Assembly: GCA_016219875.1 (NCBI GenBank)
Contig: JACRJZ010000146.1
Location: forward strand, 124,001-188,000
Source: Verrucomicrobiota bacterium
GTDB lineage: Bacteria > Verrucomicrobiota > Verrucomicrobiia > Limisphaerales > JACRJZ01
Direction: 5' to 3'
Length of the DNA stretch: 64,000 bases
Part shown: positions 52,251 to 59,662 of the stretch, piece after piece
Position numbering within the stretch: the stretch's first letter is position 1
Layout of the letters: each line of letters begins with the position of its first letter
Position numbers and translations under genes: made by a program
Notes under the pieces: generated by a model
What the model was told of the DNA's origin: nothing
The model's database searches: none
What the model saw: the letters and a program-made list of their open reading frames with translations, nothing else

Positions 52251-54446
52251 CACCACGACCCTAAGCATCGTGTCCGTGTGCGTTCGCTTCGGGTTGAATT
52301 TGTTCAAGGGCGGCAGCAGCGATTCGCCGGGCAGCCAGGCCAGCAGGACGGCGTCCCCACGGGCGGCGTTGGGGCCGAGATCGAATTCGCGTGAGGCCAC
52401 CACCGAGCCGTAGAACTGTGGCTGGAACTGCGGAGTGCTGCGCGGTTGCAGGATCTGCGAGACGAACGAAGCCGCCGCCGCCGCGACAAACGGATCGTTC
52501 AGGACGCCCGAACGGCGACCTCCGAACTGGCTCCGGCGCTCGCTGATCGCCGACTGAAACGCGCCCGACAAGTTGTTCACGAACACGTTCAACGCTTGCC
52601 CGCCAGAGCGTGAGAGCGACACGGTCTTGGTGCGCGGCAGTTCGCCGAGGTCGTGGATACGGCCGTCGAGGACCAAGCGCGCCTGCGGAATCCTCTTGCC
52701 GGAGAGGTTCTCCACTTTGACGACGTATTGGTTGTTGGTCGCCGCGAGCACCTGAAGCGTGATGGGCGTGGGCGCCTGCTTCCACCAATCGCTCAGGAAA
52801 AGTTGGCTGGTCCAGATCGGCGCGTTGAGCCGGCCTTTGAAGCTGTTGCCGTGCTGCTCGACGGTGGCCTTGCTCATTTCCGTGCCGTAGAGGTCTCGCT
52901 CGCCGCGCAACGCGGCACACGGCGCTTCGCTGGCCACGGGATATTGCGCGTTCACCGGCGAATAGACCGAGCCGTAAGTGTGCCCGCGCAAGTCCGCGCG
53001 CTCGCCGTGCGGCAGGACATCGACGACGTGGAACTCGTTCCACTCTGTCTCGCCCGCGCGCAGCCGATAGCCGATGTAGTAAATCAGCACGGAGAAGAAC
53101 GCGACGTAGAGCGGGAAGGTGATCCAGGTGAGCATCTGCCGGTTCAACTTCTTGAGCACATACTGGTCGATCGGGCCAATCACGGCGAGGTAGGCCAGCA
53201 GCAGCACGAACAGCCAGCCGATCGGCAGCTTGCGAATTTGCTTGGAGTCGATCAGCGCACCGAACACCCCATCGACTGAGTTGCCGCTGAGGCGCGAGGC
53301 GTTCCAGCCGGCCAGCCACTCGATGGGCACGTCGCAGAGCTTCGCCCAGAACCACGAGCGGCTCTGCCACGACTTGAACGGCTCCAACTCCGGACTGAAG
53401 AGCAAGACCGTGAGCGTCCCGCGCCCGCGGGCACACTGAATGGCAAGCGGACTGGCCGCCGTGCCGACTAGCACGCTCCCATCGCGCAAGTTGGCCGAAG
53501 TCACCGGCATGTCGGCGGTCTCGAAGGCCGTATCCGGGGCCAGAAGCGTGAAGGGGTTCAGCCCCGCCTGCTGGGGTTCGACGGCGGGCGCGCCCGTGCC
53601 GGGGCGGCGGCGTGCGGCGGCCCCGCTGGGCACCTGACCGGGAGCCGCGCGACGCGAGTCGGAGGTGAGCCACGCCTGAAACGCAGCGTGATCGCGGCGC
53701 AGCGCCACGCTCTGGATTTCGCAGGGCAAAACCTGGCGAAGCCACGCCGTGGCCTGGATGTCGCCCGGTTGCTCCGCCGCCACAATCAAGTGTCCGCCGC
53801 TGTGCAGCCAAACCATCAGGGCCGTAACTTGGTTGGCTTTGAGTTCGACCGCTTTGCTCGAATGCAGGTACAGCGCCGCCAAGCCGTCGAGCACAATGGG
53901 GTTGTCCGGGAACAACTCCATCGACAAGCGGGCGACGGCTGGCTGAAGCTGGTTGACGCCGCGCGGAACCTCCGGCAGCACCGCGCCGCCGGACAGCGTC
54001 TTGGAAAGACTGCCGATGAGCGGGCTTTGCCGATCAGTCACAAGCCGCGGCTGAAGCTGGCTGTGCGCGGCCCGGACTTTGCCGCGGGCGTCGCGCAGGC
54101 GGGCGTCCAAGATCAGGTAGCGGCTCGTGGCGTAAAACGGGACGAGGAGGCGCTTGCGGGTGCCGGTCGGGAGTTCGACGGGCACGACCGTGGTTTGCCC
54201 GCCCTGGCTGCTGACCAGTTCCACCACGCCGTCGAAGCTGGGACCGTCGTTGTAGATTTCAAACGTGACCGGCGCCCAGGCGCCCTCCGCCACCACGCCG
54301 TCACTGGCGCCCATGCCGTAGCCGGGGAAAACGTCGAACTGCAACTCGGCGCGGGCCGGCAAGAGCAAGCCCAGCAAGAGCGCGAGCACGGACCTGGCGG
54401 TTCGCCTGCGGCGGTGCGGGTTCCTGAAGGGGGCCGGCGTTTCCAT
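52197..54446 (-). CDS. Large secreted/membrane protein, unknown function
   Basis: 749 residues. A signal-like hydrophobic segment (~20-32) ends near ARAELQFDV. The N-terminal ~110 residues look like a beta-sandwich (WAPVTFEIYNDGPSFDGVVE). A DUF4350/class-I-glutamine-amidotransferase-like middle part with LAALYLHSSKAVELK and VWLHSGGHLIVAAEQ follows. Two membrane helices lie at about 408-430 and 440-460. The end VPSPRSKVQSPTSDAQSQ is coded by a heptamer repeat array. It may act with the ABC ATPase 137 bp downstream; similar gene pairs of ABC ATPase plus large membrane protein exist, but I cannot name this family. Confidence 0.75.
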   Translation of the reverse strand: METPAPFRNPHRRRRTARSVLALLLGLLLPARAELQFDVFPGYGMGASDGVVAEGAWAPVTFEIYNDGPSFDGVVELVSSQGGQTTVVPVELPTGTRKRLLVPFYATSRYLILDARLRDARGKVRAAHSQLQPRLVTDRQSPLIGSLSKTLSGGAVLPEVPRGVNQLQPAVARLSMELFPDNPIVLDGLAALYLHSSKAVELKANQVTALMVWLHSGGHLIVAAEQPGDIQATAWLRQVLPCEIQSVALRRDHAAFQAWLTSDSRRAAPGQVPSGAAARRRPGTGAPAVEPQQAGLNPFTLLAPDTAFETADMPVTSANLRDGSVLVGTAASPLAIQCARGRGTLTVLLFSPELEPFKSWQSRSWFWAKLCDVPIEWLAGWNASRLSGNSVDGVFGALIDSKQIRKLPIGWLFVLLLAYLAVIGPIDQYVLKKLNRQMLTWITFPLYVAFFSVLIYYIGYRLRAGETEWNEFHVVDVLPHGERADLRGHTYGSVYSPVNAQYPVASEAPCAALRGERDLYGTEMSKATVEQHGNSFKGRLNAPIWTSQLFLSDWWKQAPTPITLQVLAATNNQYVVKVENLSGKRIPQARLVLDGRIHDLGELPRTKTVSLSRSGGQALNVFVNNLSGAFQSAISERRSQFGGRRSGVLNDPFVAAAAASFVSQILQPRSTPQFQPQFYGSVVASREFDLGPNAARGDAVLLAWLPGESLLPPLNKFNPKRTHTDTMLRVVVPSPRSKVQSPTSDAQSQ

Positions 54447-54559
54447 GTTCTCAGTGAATTGTCTGGCCGGTTTATACGGGCAAGCGGGCGGCGAGGCAAG
54501 GGCTGTTCGCGCAAAGGGTGCCGGCGGGCGTCGTGACCGCGCAAGGCGGGGAAGAACCG

Positions 54560-54612
54560 TTGCAGGTTGCAGGTCGCCAACCAGGAACTTTCAACCTTCA
54601 ACCTTCAACTTG
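54560..54612. repeat. Opposed GCAGGTT and TTCAACC heptamer arrays
   Basis: GTTGCAGGTTGCAGGT and, 15 bp on, CTTTCAACCTTCAACCTTCA form two short period-seven runs in the divergent gap between the large membrane protein and aroK. They pair only partly. Confidence 0.75.
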
Positions 54613-54689
54613 TCCCATCGCTTCCCGGTTCGTCTCCAGGCCCGAACATTTCCGCTGTCAATTCGCCCCGAATCCGCTAAGGGACATCC

Positions 54690-55262
54690 ATGAACGAAGC
54701 GCGCCACATCCGCAATCTTGCCCTCGCCGGCTTCATGGGCACGGGGAAGTCCTCCGTAGGCCGGTTCGTGGCGGCGCAGTTGTGCTTCCGGTTCGTCGAT
54801 ACCGACCACCTGATCGAGCAGCGCGCCAGCAAGACCATCAGCGAAATCTTCGACCATGACGGCGAGCCAGCCTTCCGCGCTCTCGAAGGCGAAGTGGTGC
54901 AGGAGTTGGCGCAGCGCGAGAAGACCGTGATCTCCACGGGCGGCGGCCTCATCGTCAATCCGGCGAACCTCGCCAGCCTGAAGGAACACGCGCTGGTGGT
55001 TTGTCTCTGCGCGCCGGCGGAAACCATTTACGAGCGCGTGCGCTACGCCTCCCATCGTCCGCTCCTGCGAGAAACCGAGCCGCTGGAAACCATCCGCCGC
55101 CTCCTGGTCCAGCGCGAGCCGTTCTACCGCGAGGCCGATGTGCTGGTCAGCACCGACCAACGGTCCGTGCGCGAAGTGGCCACGCACATCCTCCATGAAT
55201 TTCACTCCGCACTCCGCGTCCCCCATGACGGCCAAGGAAGCCATCCGTGCCCGCGCCCTTGA
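54690..55262 (+). CDS. aroK: Shikimate kinase
   Basis: 190 residues. It phosphorylates shikimate at O3 in aromatic amino-acid synthesis. Walker A is LAGFMGTGKSSVGR, the substrate Asp is in FVDTDHLIE, the GGG loop is STGGGLIV, and the lid region is RPLLRETEPLETIRRLL. The end (ALRVPHDGQGSHPCPRP) overlaps the queG start by 38 bp and is not conserved-looking, but no earlier stop exists. The start has AGGGA eight bases upstream as ribosome binding site. Confidence 0.95.
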   Translation: MNEARHIRNLALAGFMGTGKSSVGRFVAAQLCFRFVDTDHLIEQRASKTISEIFDHDGEPAFRALEGEVVQELAQREKTVISTGGGLIVNPANLASLKEHALVVCLCAPAETIYERVRYASHRPLLRETEPLETIRRLLVQREPFYREADVLVSTDQRSVREVATHILHEFHSALRVPHDGQGSHPCPRP

Positions 55263-56283
55263 GTTGGGCTTCGACGAATGCCGCTTTACCACCGCGGAAC
55301 CGCCGGCCTCGGCGCCGCACTTCCGTCGGTGGCTGGAGCAGCAGTTCCACGGTGAGATGGCCTGGATCGCTCGCAACGCGGAAAAACGCGCCGACCCGCA
55401 ACGGGTTCTGCCGGGGGCCAGGAGCATCATCGTGCTCGCCGTGCAATACGGAGAAGCTGCGCACCATCCCGCTCACGACGCCGCAGCCGTGTCCGCCGAA
55501 CCGCCGTCCGGCTTCATCGCCCGCTACGCCCGCCACGCCGACTACCACGACGTGTTCGCCGGGAGGCTGAAGCCGCTCGCCGCCTTCGTGGACCAAGCCG
55601 GCGGCAGCGGCACGCGGTCGTTGTGGTATGTCGATACCGGCCCGCTGCTGGAGCGCGACCTCGCCCAACGCGCCGGCCTGGGCTTCATCGGCAAGCACGC
55701 CAACCTGATCAGCCGCTCGCGGGGCAATTGGATTCTCTTGGCCGAAATCCTGACGACGCTGGCGCTGGAGCCAGACGCGCCGGAGAAGAACCGATGCGGC
55801 ACTTGCACCCGCTGCATCGACGTTTGCCCCACGCGCGCCATCGTGCAGCCTTTCCAGGTGGACTCGCGACGGTGCATTTCGTATCTGACCATCGAACTCA
55901 AAGGCGCCATCCCCGAGGAACTCCGGCCCGCGATTGGTAACCGCATCTTCGGCTGTGACGATTGCCTGGCGGTCTGCCCCTGGAACCGCTTTGCCCAGGA
56001 GGCGCGCCTGATGCGGGAACACCGACGCCGCGAACAAGACTCCCCTGCCCTGCCCGACCTCCTGGCGCTCGACGAGGCCGGCTTCAAAGCGCGCTTTGCC
56101 GGCACACCGCTCGAACGCACCCGACGCCGCGGCCTGCTCCGAAATGTCTGCGTGGCGCTGGGGAACGTGGGCGATGAGCGGGCGCTGCCAACGCTGGCGA
56201 AGGTCACGGCGGAATCCGATCCACTCATCGCCGAGCACGCCCACTGGGCCGTGGAGCAGATTCGGAAGCGATGCGCCGTTTAG
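55225..56283 (+). CDS. queG: Epoxyqueuosine reductase
   Basis: 352 residues from the ATG at 55225 inside the end of aroK. It performs the last step of queuosine synthesis in tRNA, reducing epoxyqueuosine with cobalamin and two 4Fe-4S clusters. The cluster motifs are CGTCTRCIDVCPTRAI and CDDCLAVCPWNRFA. YVDTGPLLERDLAQRAGLGF and GFIGKHANLI are typical. The C-terminal ~60 residues form a HEAT-like repeat (ALGNVGDERALPTLAKV). queE of the same pathway lies at 61117. Confidence 0.96.
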   Translation: MTAKEAIRARALELGFDECRFTTAEPPASAPHFRRWLEQQFHGEMAWIARNAEKRADPQRVLPGARSIIVLAVQYGEAAHHPAHDAAAVSAEPPSGFIARYARHADYHDVFAGRLKPLAAFVDQAGGSGTRSLWYVDTGPLLERDLAQRAGLGFIGKHANLISRSRGNWILLAEILTTLALEPDAPEKNRCGTCTRCIDVCPTRAIVQPFQVDSRRCISYLTIELKGAIPEELRPAIGNRIFGCDDCLAVCPWNRFAQEARLMREHRRREQDSPALPDLLALDEAGFKARFAGTPLERTRRRGLLRNVCVALGNVGDERALPTLAKVTAESDPLIAEHAHWAVEQIRKRCAV

Positions 56284-57233
56284 GGTTTCCGTAGGGCAAG
56301 CCAACGCGCCTTGTACAGCCGCTGCCCGGGCAAATGCAGAACGCCTGGCGGCTTAAGGAAATGAACGCGTTCAGCCCACCAATTCGTCCCTTCGGCCTGC
56401 ACGTAGGCCACCCGGCCCGTGACCGGATGGACCGAGTAGCTTTTCACTTTGGCGGTTTCGGCCAACGCATCGTGCGGGGTGAGTTGGCGCGTGTCGCGAT
56501 CGAACCACCAGCAGTGCTTGCCCGTGCTGAGGAACAGCCGCGACGATCCTGGCTGCGTCACGAGGTCGTGCCCGTTGCCCTCCGGCAGCTTGGTCTGAGA
56601 CTCAACCCTGAGGTTGGTCAACCCGCCCTGCCCCATCACGCGATACGCGCGCAACTCATCGTTGCCCAACGCCCAGAGCAGTTCCCGCTGCTCGTCCCAA
56701 ACCAGTCCGTGAGCCGAACTCAGCCGGTCGCTGGCGGTCTCCCGCCGGGTGGCGAGATCGAAGACGACGACACGGTTCCCGCCGGGCGAATCCGAAACCG
56801 ACGCGGCCGCAGCCAGGCGTCCGCCGGGGAGCAGTTCGATGGAGTGAGCATTGGGAACTTCCGCGAAGAACAGCGCCCGCCGGGTTTCGCGTTCGACCAA
56901 CGCCACCGCGCCCGAAGATGAAGAAATCAGGATTCCCCGCCCTCCTTCGATTGGCTTGCAGTCGTCGGTAGAGCGGAAAGCGCGTCGGAGCGACTCCGGG
57001 ATGTCGGGGCAATCGGCCGCCCGCCACGACCACACCTTGCGAGGCTCTGCATCGAGGTTCACGGAGACGATGAAGACTTCCTCCGCTCCGCACAGCACCA
57101 ACTCCGCCCCGGCGGACGAACGCGTGACGGGCTGCTGCCGGCTCCCTACGCAAGAGGTCACCGCCGCCCCCGCCAGCAGCGCGAGCAACATCTCACGTCG
57201 CGTGATCCTCGTGGTTGATGAGTCTGGGCGCAT
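56280..57233 (-). CDS. Lipoprotein-like beta-propeller protein (DUF6528-like)
   Basis: 317 residues from the ATG at 57233; longer in-frame starts read through the tRNA gene and are rejected. A twin-arginine-like start (ITRREMLLALLAGAAVTSC) ends in a possible lipobox. The rest has repeated short strands (ALFFAEVPNAHSIELLPGGR, HGLVWDEQRELLWALGNDEL, HDLVTQPGSSRLFLSTGKHC) typical of a six- or seven-bladed propeller. A ligand or enzyme role is not evident. Its stop overlaps the queG stop by four bases in convergent fashion. Confidence 0.75.
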   Translation of the reverse strand: MRPDSSTTRITRREMLLALLAGAAVTSCVGSRQQPVTRSSAGAELVLCGAEEVFIVSVNLDAEPRKVWSWRAADCPDIPESLRRAFRSTDDCKPIEGGRGILISSSSGAVALVERETRRALFFAEVPNAHSIELLPGGRLAAAASVSDSPGGNRVVVFDLATRRETASDRLSSAHGLVWDEQRELLWALGNDELRAYRVMGQGGLTNLRVESQTKLPEGNGHDLVTQPGSSRLFLSTGKHCWWFDRDTRQLTPHDALAETAKVKSYSVHPVTGRVAYVQAEGTNWWAERVHFLKPPGVLHLPGQRLYKARWLALRKP

Positions 57234-57262
57234 GGGCACTTGAAATTCACCTTCCTGAAAGC

Positions 57263-57338
57263 TGGTGGAGCCGAGGGGATTCGAACCCCTGACCCCCACA
57301 ATGCCATTGTGGTGCTCTACCAACTGAGCTACGACCCC
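57263..57338 (-). tRNA. tRNA-Ala (anticodon GGC)
   Basis: The minus strand folds into a complete 76-nt cloverleaf. The acceptor 5' strand is GGGGTCG, paired with CGGCTCC, and the 3' ACCA is encoded. The D-arm has AGCTCAGTTGGTAGAGC, the anticodon stem CCACA/TGTGG carries loop ATGGCAT with anticodon GGC, and the T-arm is AGGGGTTCGAATCCCCT. The G3-U70 pair, the main alanine identity element, is present. The gene is monocistronic between the propeller-like and Nudix genes. Confidence 0.97.
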
Positions 57339-57405
57339 AGCCAAAAGCGCGGCGAAACTAGGAGCCGGCTCCCCCTTTGTCAAAAACTATTTCCCGCGTG
57401 TGCGG

Positions 57406-57903
57406 TCACAACCGAAGCCGCTTCCAGATCAGCGGAAACGTCGGCGCGAAGTCCCCCGGCTGCTCAGCAATCCAGCGGCTGACGTAGCCAGGGGCGAACC
57501 AGCCGCCTTGGTCGATCTCCTCCGGGTGCAGCTTGAACGGGCCTTCCGCTTCGCACCGGTACACCCAGACGAATTCCTGGCCCGTCTCGGCACAGGCTTC
57601 GATTTTGAACAACCTTCGCAGCGGAGGGGAAACCACCAGCCCAATCTCCTCACGCAGTTCCCGCACCGCGCAATCATCGTAGGCTTCGCCGTGGTCCACG
57701 TGGCCGGAGGAAGACGAGTCCCACACGCCGGGATGGTTGTCTTTTTTCATCGACCGCTTCTGGAGAAAGACCTCACCGCGGGCGTTGAAGACCAGGACGT
57801 GCGTGGCGCGGTGCTTCAGACCAAGCCGATGCACTTCACCGCGGGTCTGCTGCCCGATCACTTCGTCGCGGTCGTTGACGACATCGAAGATTTCTTCACT
57901 CAT
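57406..57903 (-). CDS. Nudix hydrolase (IPP isomerase-like group)
   Basis: 165 residues from the ATG at 57903. The Nudix box is complete: GHVDHGEAYDDCAVRELREE followed by IGL. The pre-box region (EEIFDVVNDRDEVIGQQTRG, HRATHVLVFNARGEVFLQKR) is that of the YfcD/IDI-like group. It hydrolyses an unknown nucleoside-diphosphate-linked compound. It overlaps the upstream phosphatase gene by 8 bp. Confidence 0.92.
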   Translation of the reverse strand: MSEEIFDVVNDRDEVIGQQTRGEVHRLGLKHRATHVLVFNARGEVFLQKRSMKKDNHPGVWDSSSSGHVDHGEAYDDCAVRELREEIGLVVSPPLRRLFKIEACAETGQEFVWVYRCEAEGPFKLHPEEIDQGGWFAPGYVSRWIAEQPGDFAPTFPLIWKRLRL

Positions 57904-58633
57904 GCGAGGCGGAGGGATTGTTGAAGAAGCGGTCCAGGGACTCAAGCTGTTCGCCATTCAACCGGACTCGCGGGCGCTTGGAGCGCGTGAACGCAATGGC
58001 CTCCGTCACGGTCTTGCTGTGTCCAGCCGCGACCAGATGCGCGATCACGAACGTCGCGCTGCGGCTGTGACCGAAGGCGCAATGCACGTACACCGGGCCG
58101 TGCGCCAGCCGTTCGCGGATGAAGTCGAGGCCGCAGCGAAGTTGCTCCGTGGTCGGCGCCGTCGTATCGAGCATCGGCTGGCACAAGTAGCTGTCGGCGG
58201 CGCGCAGCCATTGCACTTCCGCGAACTCGCCGGTGACATCGAGGACGCTGAAGCTGGGAGCGTCGTTCGCCGCGCGGCCGAGCCGGGTTTCGTTTTTCCA
58301 CTTCACCTCATCCCACGGGCGGAGCCGCCCGCCGAGCCAGAGGCCGGGAACGATTTCCGTCCAACGCGGCTCCCGGCTCGTGCGCCGGAACACTTCGAGG
58401 AAGACGTGGTTGAAGATGTGGTAGGGCGCGAACAGCAACCAACTCGGCCACGCAAACCGACCATCGCCGCGCTTGAGCAGAATCGCCGGACGACGGGACA
58501 GGTATCCGATGCCCAGCGCCGCGCACGACACTGCGGCGTAGAGTTGCACCCCGGCGACCGCAGAACATTCCGCAACGAGCGCGCTGCCCACCAGCGCGAC
58601 CGCCAACGCGGAGAAGATGAGGCCGAACTTCAT
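57896..58633 (-). CDS. Membrane-anchored dual-specificity phosphatase-like protein
   Basis: 245 residues from the ATG at 58633; the open frame continues far upstream over ksgA but only this part is real. Two N-terminal membrane segments (~4-22 and ~27-45) precede a dual-specificity/tyrosine phosphatase domain. The P-loop is VYVHCAFGHSRSATF, with C185 as nucleophile and the Arg kept, and a general-acid Asp lies in QPMLDTTAP. Bacterial homologues often act on phospholipids or inositol phosphates. It overlaps ksgA by four bases (ATGA) and Nudix by eight, so the three genes form one operon. Confidence 0.85.
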   Translation of the reverse strand: MKFGLIFSALAVALVGSALVAECSAVAGVQLYAAVSCAALGIGYLSRRPAILLKRGDGRFAWPSWLLFAPYHIFNHVFLEVFRRTSREPRWTEIVPGLWLGGRLRPWDEVKWKNETRLGRAANDAPSFSVLDVTGEFAEVQWLRAADSYLCQPMLDTTAPTTEQLRCGLDFIRERLAHGPVYVHCAFGHSRSATFVIAHLVAAGHSKTVTEAIAFTRSKRPRVRLNGEQLESLDRFFNNPSASHE

Positions 58634-59526
58634 GGGCCTGGTGCGGGAGCCTTGAGCAGTTCCGTCAACCGCACGAACTGCTCCAAGCTGACGGCCTCCG
58701 CGCGCACCTGCGGCGAGAGTCTCAGTTCGGCGAACGCGGCTTCGAGTTGCGCCGGCGGCCAGCCGGCCTTGAGCAACTTCAACATCATTTTCCTCCGTTG
58801 CGAAAACGCCATCTTGACCAAGCGGATGAAGTTCCTGCTCTGGTCCGGCACAAGAAGCGGTGTCGTCCGCCGCACCAACGTCACGCAGGCCGAGTCCACG
58901 TCCGGTGACGGATGAAAGCACGAGGCCGGAATCTTGAACAGCCCGCGCGACTCGAAGCGAAGTTGGACCAGCAGCGTCAGCACTCCGTAGTCGGAGTCGC
59001 CTGCCTGGGCCACGAGCCTTCGGGCCACTTCGAGTTGAAGCGTTGCCACCAAGCGATCCGGTGGTTGCGACACCAGCGCCAACTCGACGAGGATTGGCGA
59101 CGCGACCGAGTAAGGCAGATTGGCCACCAGCTTCCACCCCGACCAGTCGCGCGGATTCTGCCGGAGAAACTCCAGCGCGTCGGCGTGCAGCAACCGTAGG
59201 ACAGGCCTCCGGCCTGTCTCCATTCTCTCCCCCTCTCGCATTGCAGGCGCACCGCTCTCCGTTTCCACCCCAAGCCGCTTCCTCAAGAACCCCACCAGCC
59301 GCGCATCCTTCTCGATGGCCAGAACCTCGTCCGCCTGCGCCAGCAGCAATTCCGTCAGCGGCCCCAGGCCGGGGCCGATCTCGAGCACGCGATCCGCCGA
59401 CGTGAGTTCCGCCGCCGCCACGATACGGCGAAGCTGGTTGCCGTCGTGCAGAAAATGTTGGCCGAGCGACTTGCTCAGTTGGACGTCGCCCTCCGCCAAC
59501 GCGCGCCGCATTTCGGAAAGCGTCAT
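58630..59526 (-). CDS. ksgA: 16S rRNA dimethyladenosine transferase
   Basis: 298 residues from the ATG at 59526. It dimethylates two adjacent adenines near the 3' end of 16S rRNA. The SAM site is LEIGPGLGPLTELL, motif IV is VANLPYSVASPIL, and the N-terminal LSKSLGQHFLHD is characteristic. About 25 extra residues (TESGAPAMREGERMETGRR and a few more) lie between the acidic end of motif II and the DAL motif. The DNA there, ~59200-59268, contains a GACAGGCCGGAGGCCTGTCC palindrome, so a repeat seems to have entered in frame. Confidence 0.95.
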   Translation of the reverse strand: MTLSEMRRALAEGDVQLSKSLGQHFLHDGNQLRRIVAAAELTSADRVLEIGPGLGPLTELLLAQADEVLAIEKDARLVGFLRKRLGVETESGAPAMREGERMETGRRPVLRLLHADALEFLRQNPRDWSGWKLVANLPYSVASPILVELALVSQPPDRLVATLQLEVARRLVAQAGDSDYGVLTLLVQLRFESRGLFKIPASCFHPSPDVDSACVTLVRRTTPLLVPDQSRNFIRLVKMAFSQRRKMMLKLLKAGWPPAQLEAAFAELRLSPQVRAEAVSLEQFVRLTELLKAPAPGP

Positions 59527-59578
59527 GCGGGGCTTTGACCTCCAACTCCGGACGCGCGCCGAAACCATGAAGCGGACG

Positions 59579-59647
59579 GTGGGGCGAGCCTCCCCGCGAG
59601 CCGGGGTGCGCATGCCGCCGGCTGGCTCGCGAGTACGCTCGCCCCAC
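59579..59647. repeat. Inverted repeat GTGGGGCGAGC / GCTCGCCCCAC
   Basis: Arms of ~24 bp with a few mismatches flank a GC-rich centre (CGGGGTGCGCATGCCGCCGG). It fills the gap between ksgA and the aminotransferase gene and could fold in the transcript of either. Confidence 0.88.
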
Positions 59648-59662
59648 CCTGCCAGTTTCGGT

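Noticed and set aside
57240..57482. Open frame reading GGAEGIRTPDPHNAIVVLYQLSYDP-like sequence
   Set aside because: It is a translation of the tRNA-Ala gene and its flanks, a familiar false protein. The N-terminal extension of the propeller-like gene (VAQLVEHHNGIVGVRGSNPL) is the same artefact in the other direction.
57896..59647. 583-codon frame covering the phosphatase gene and ksgA
   Set aside because: Only the last 245 codons have phosphatase and membrane features; the upstream part is the shadow of ksgA.
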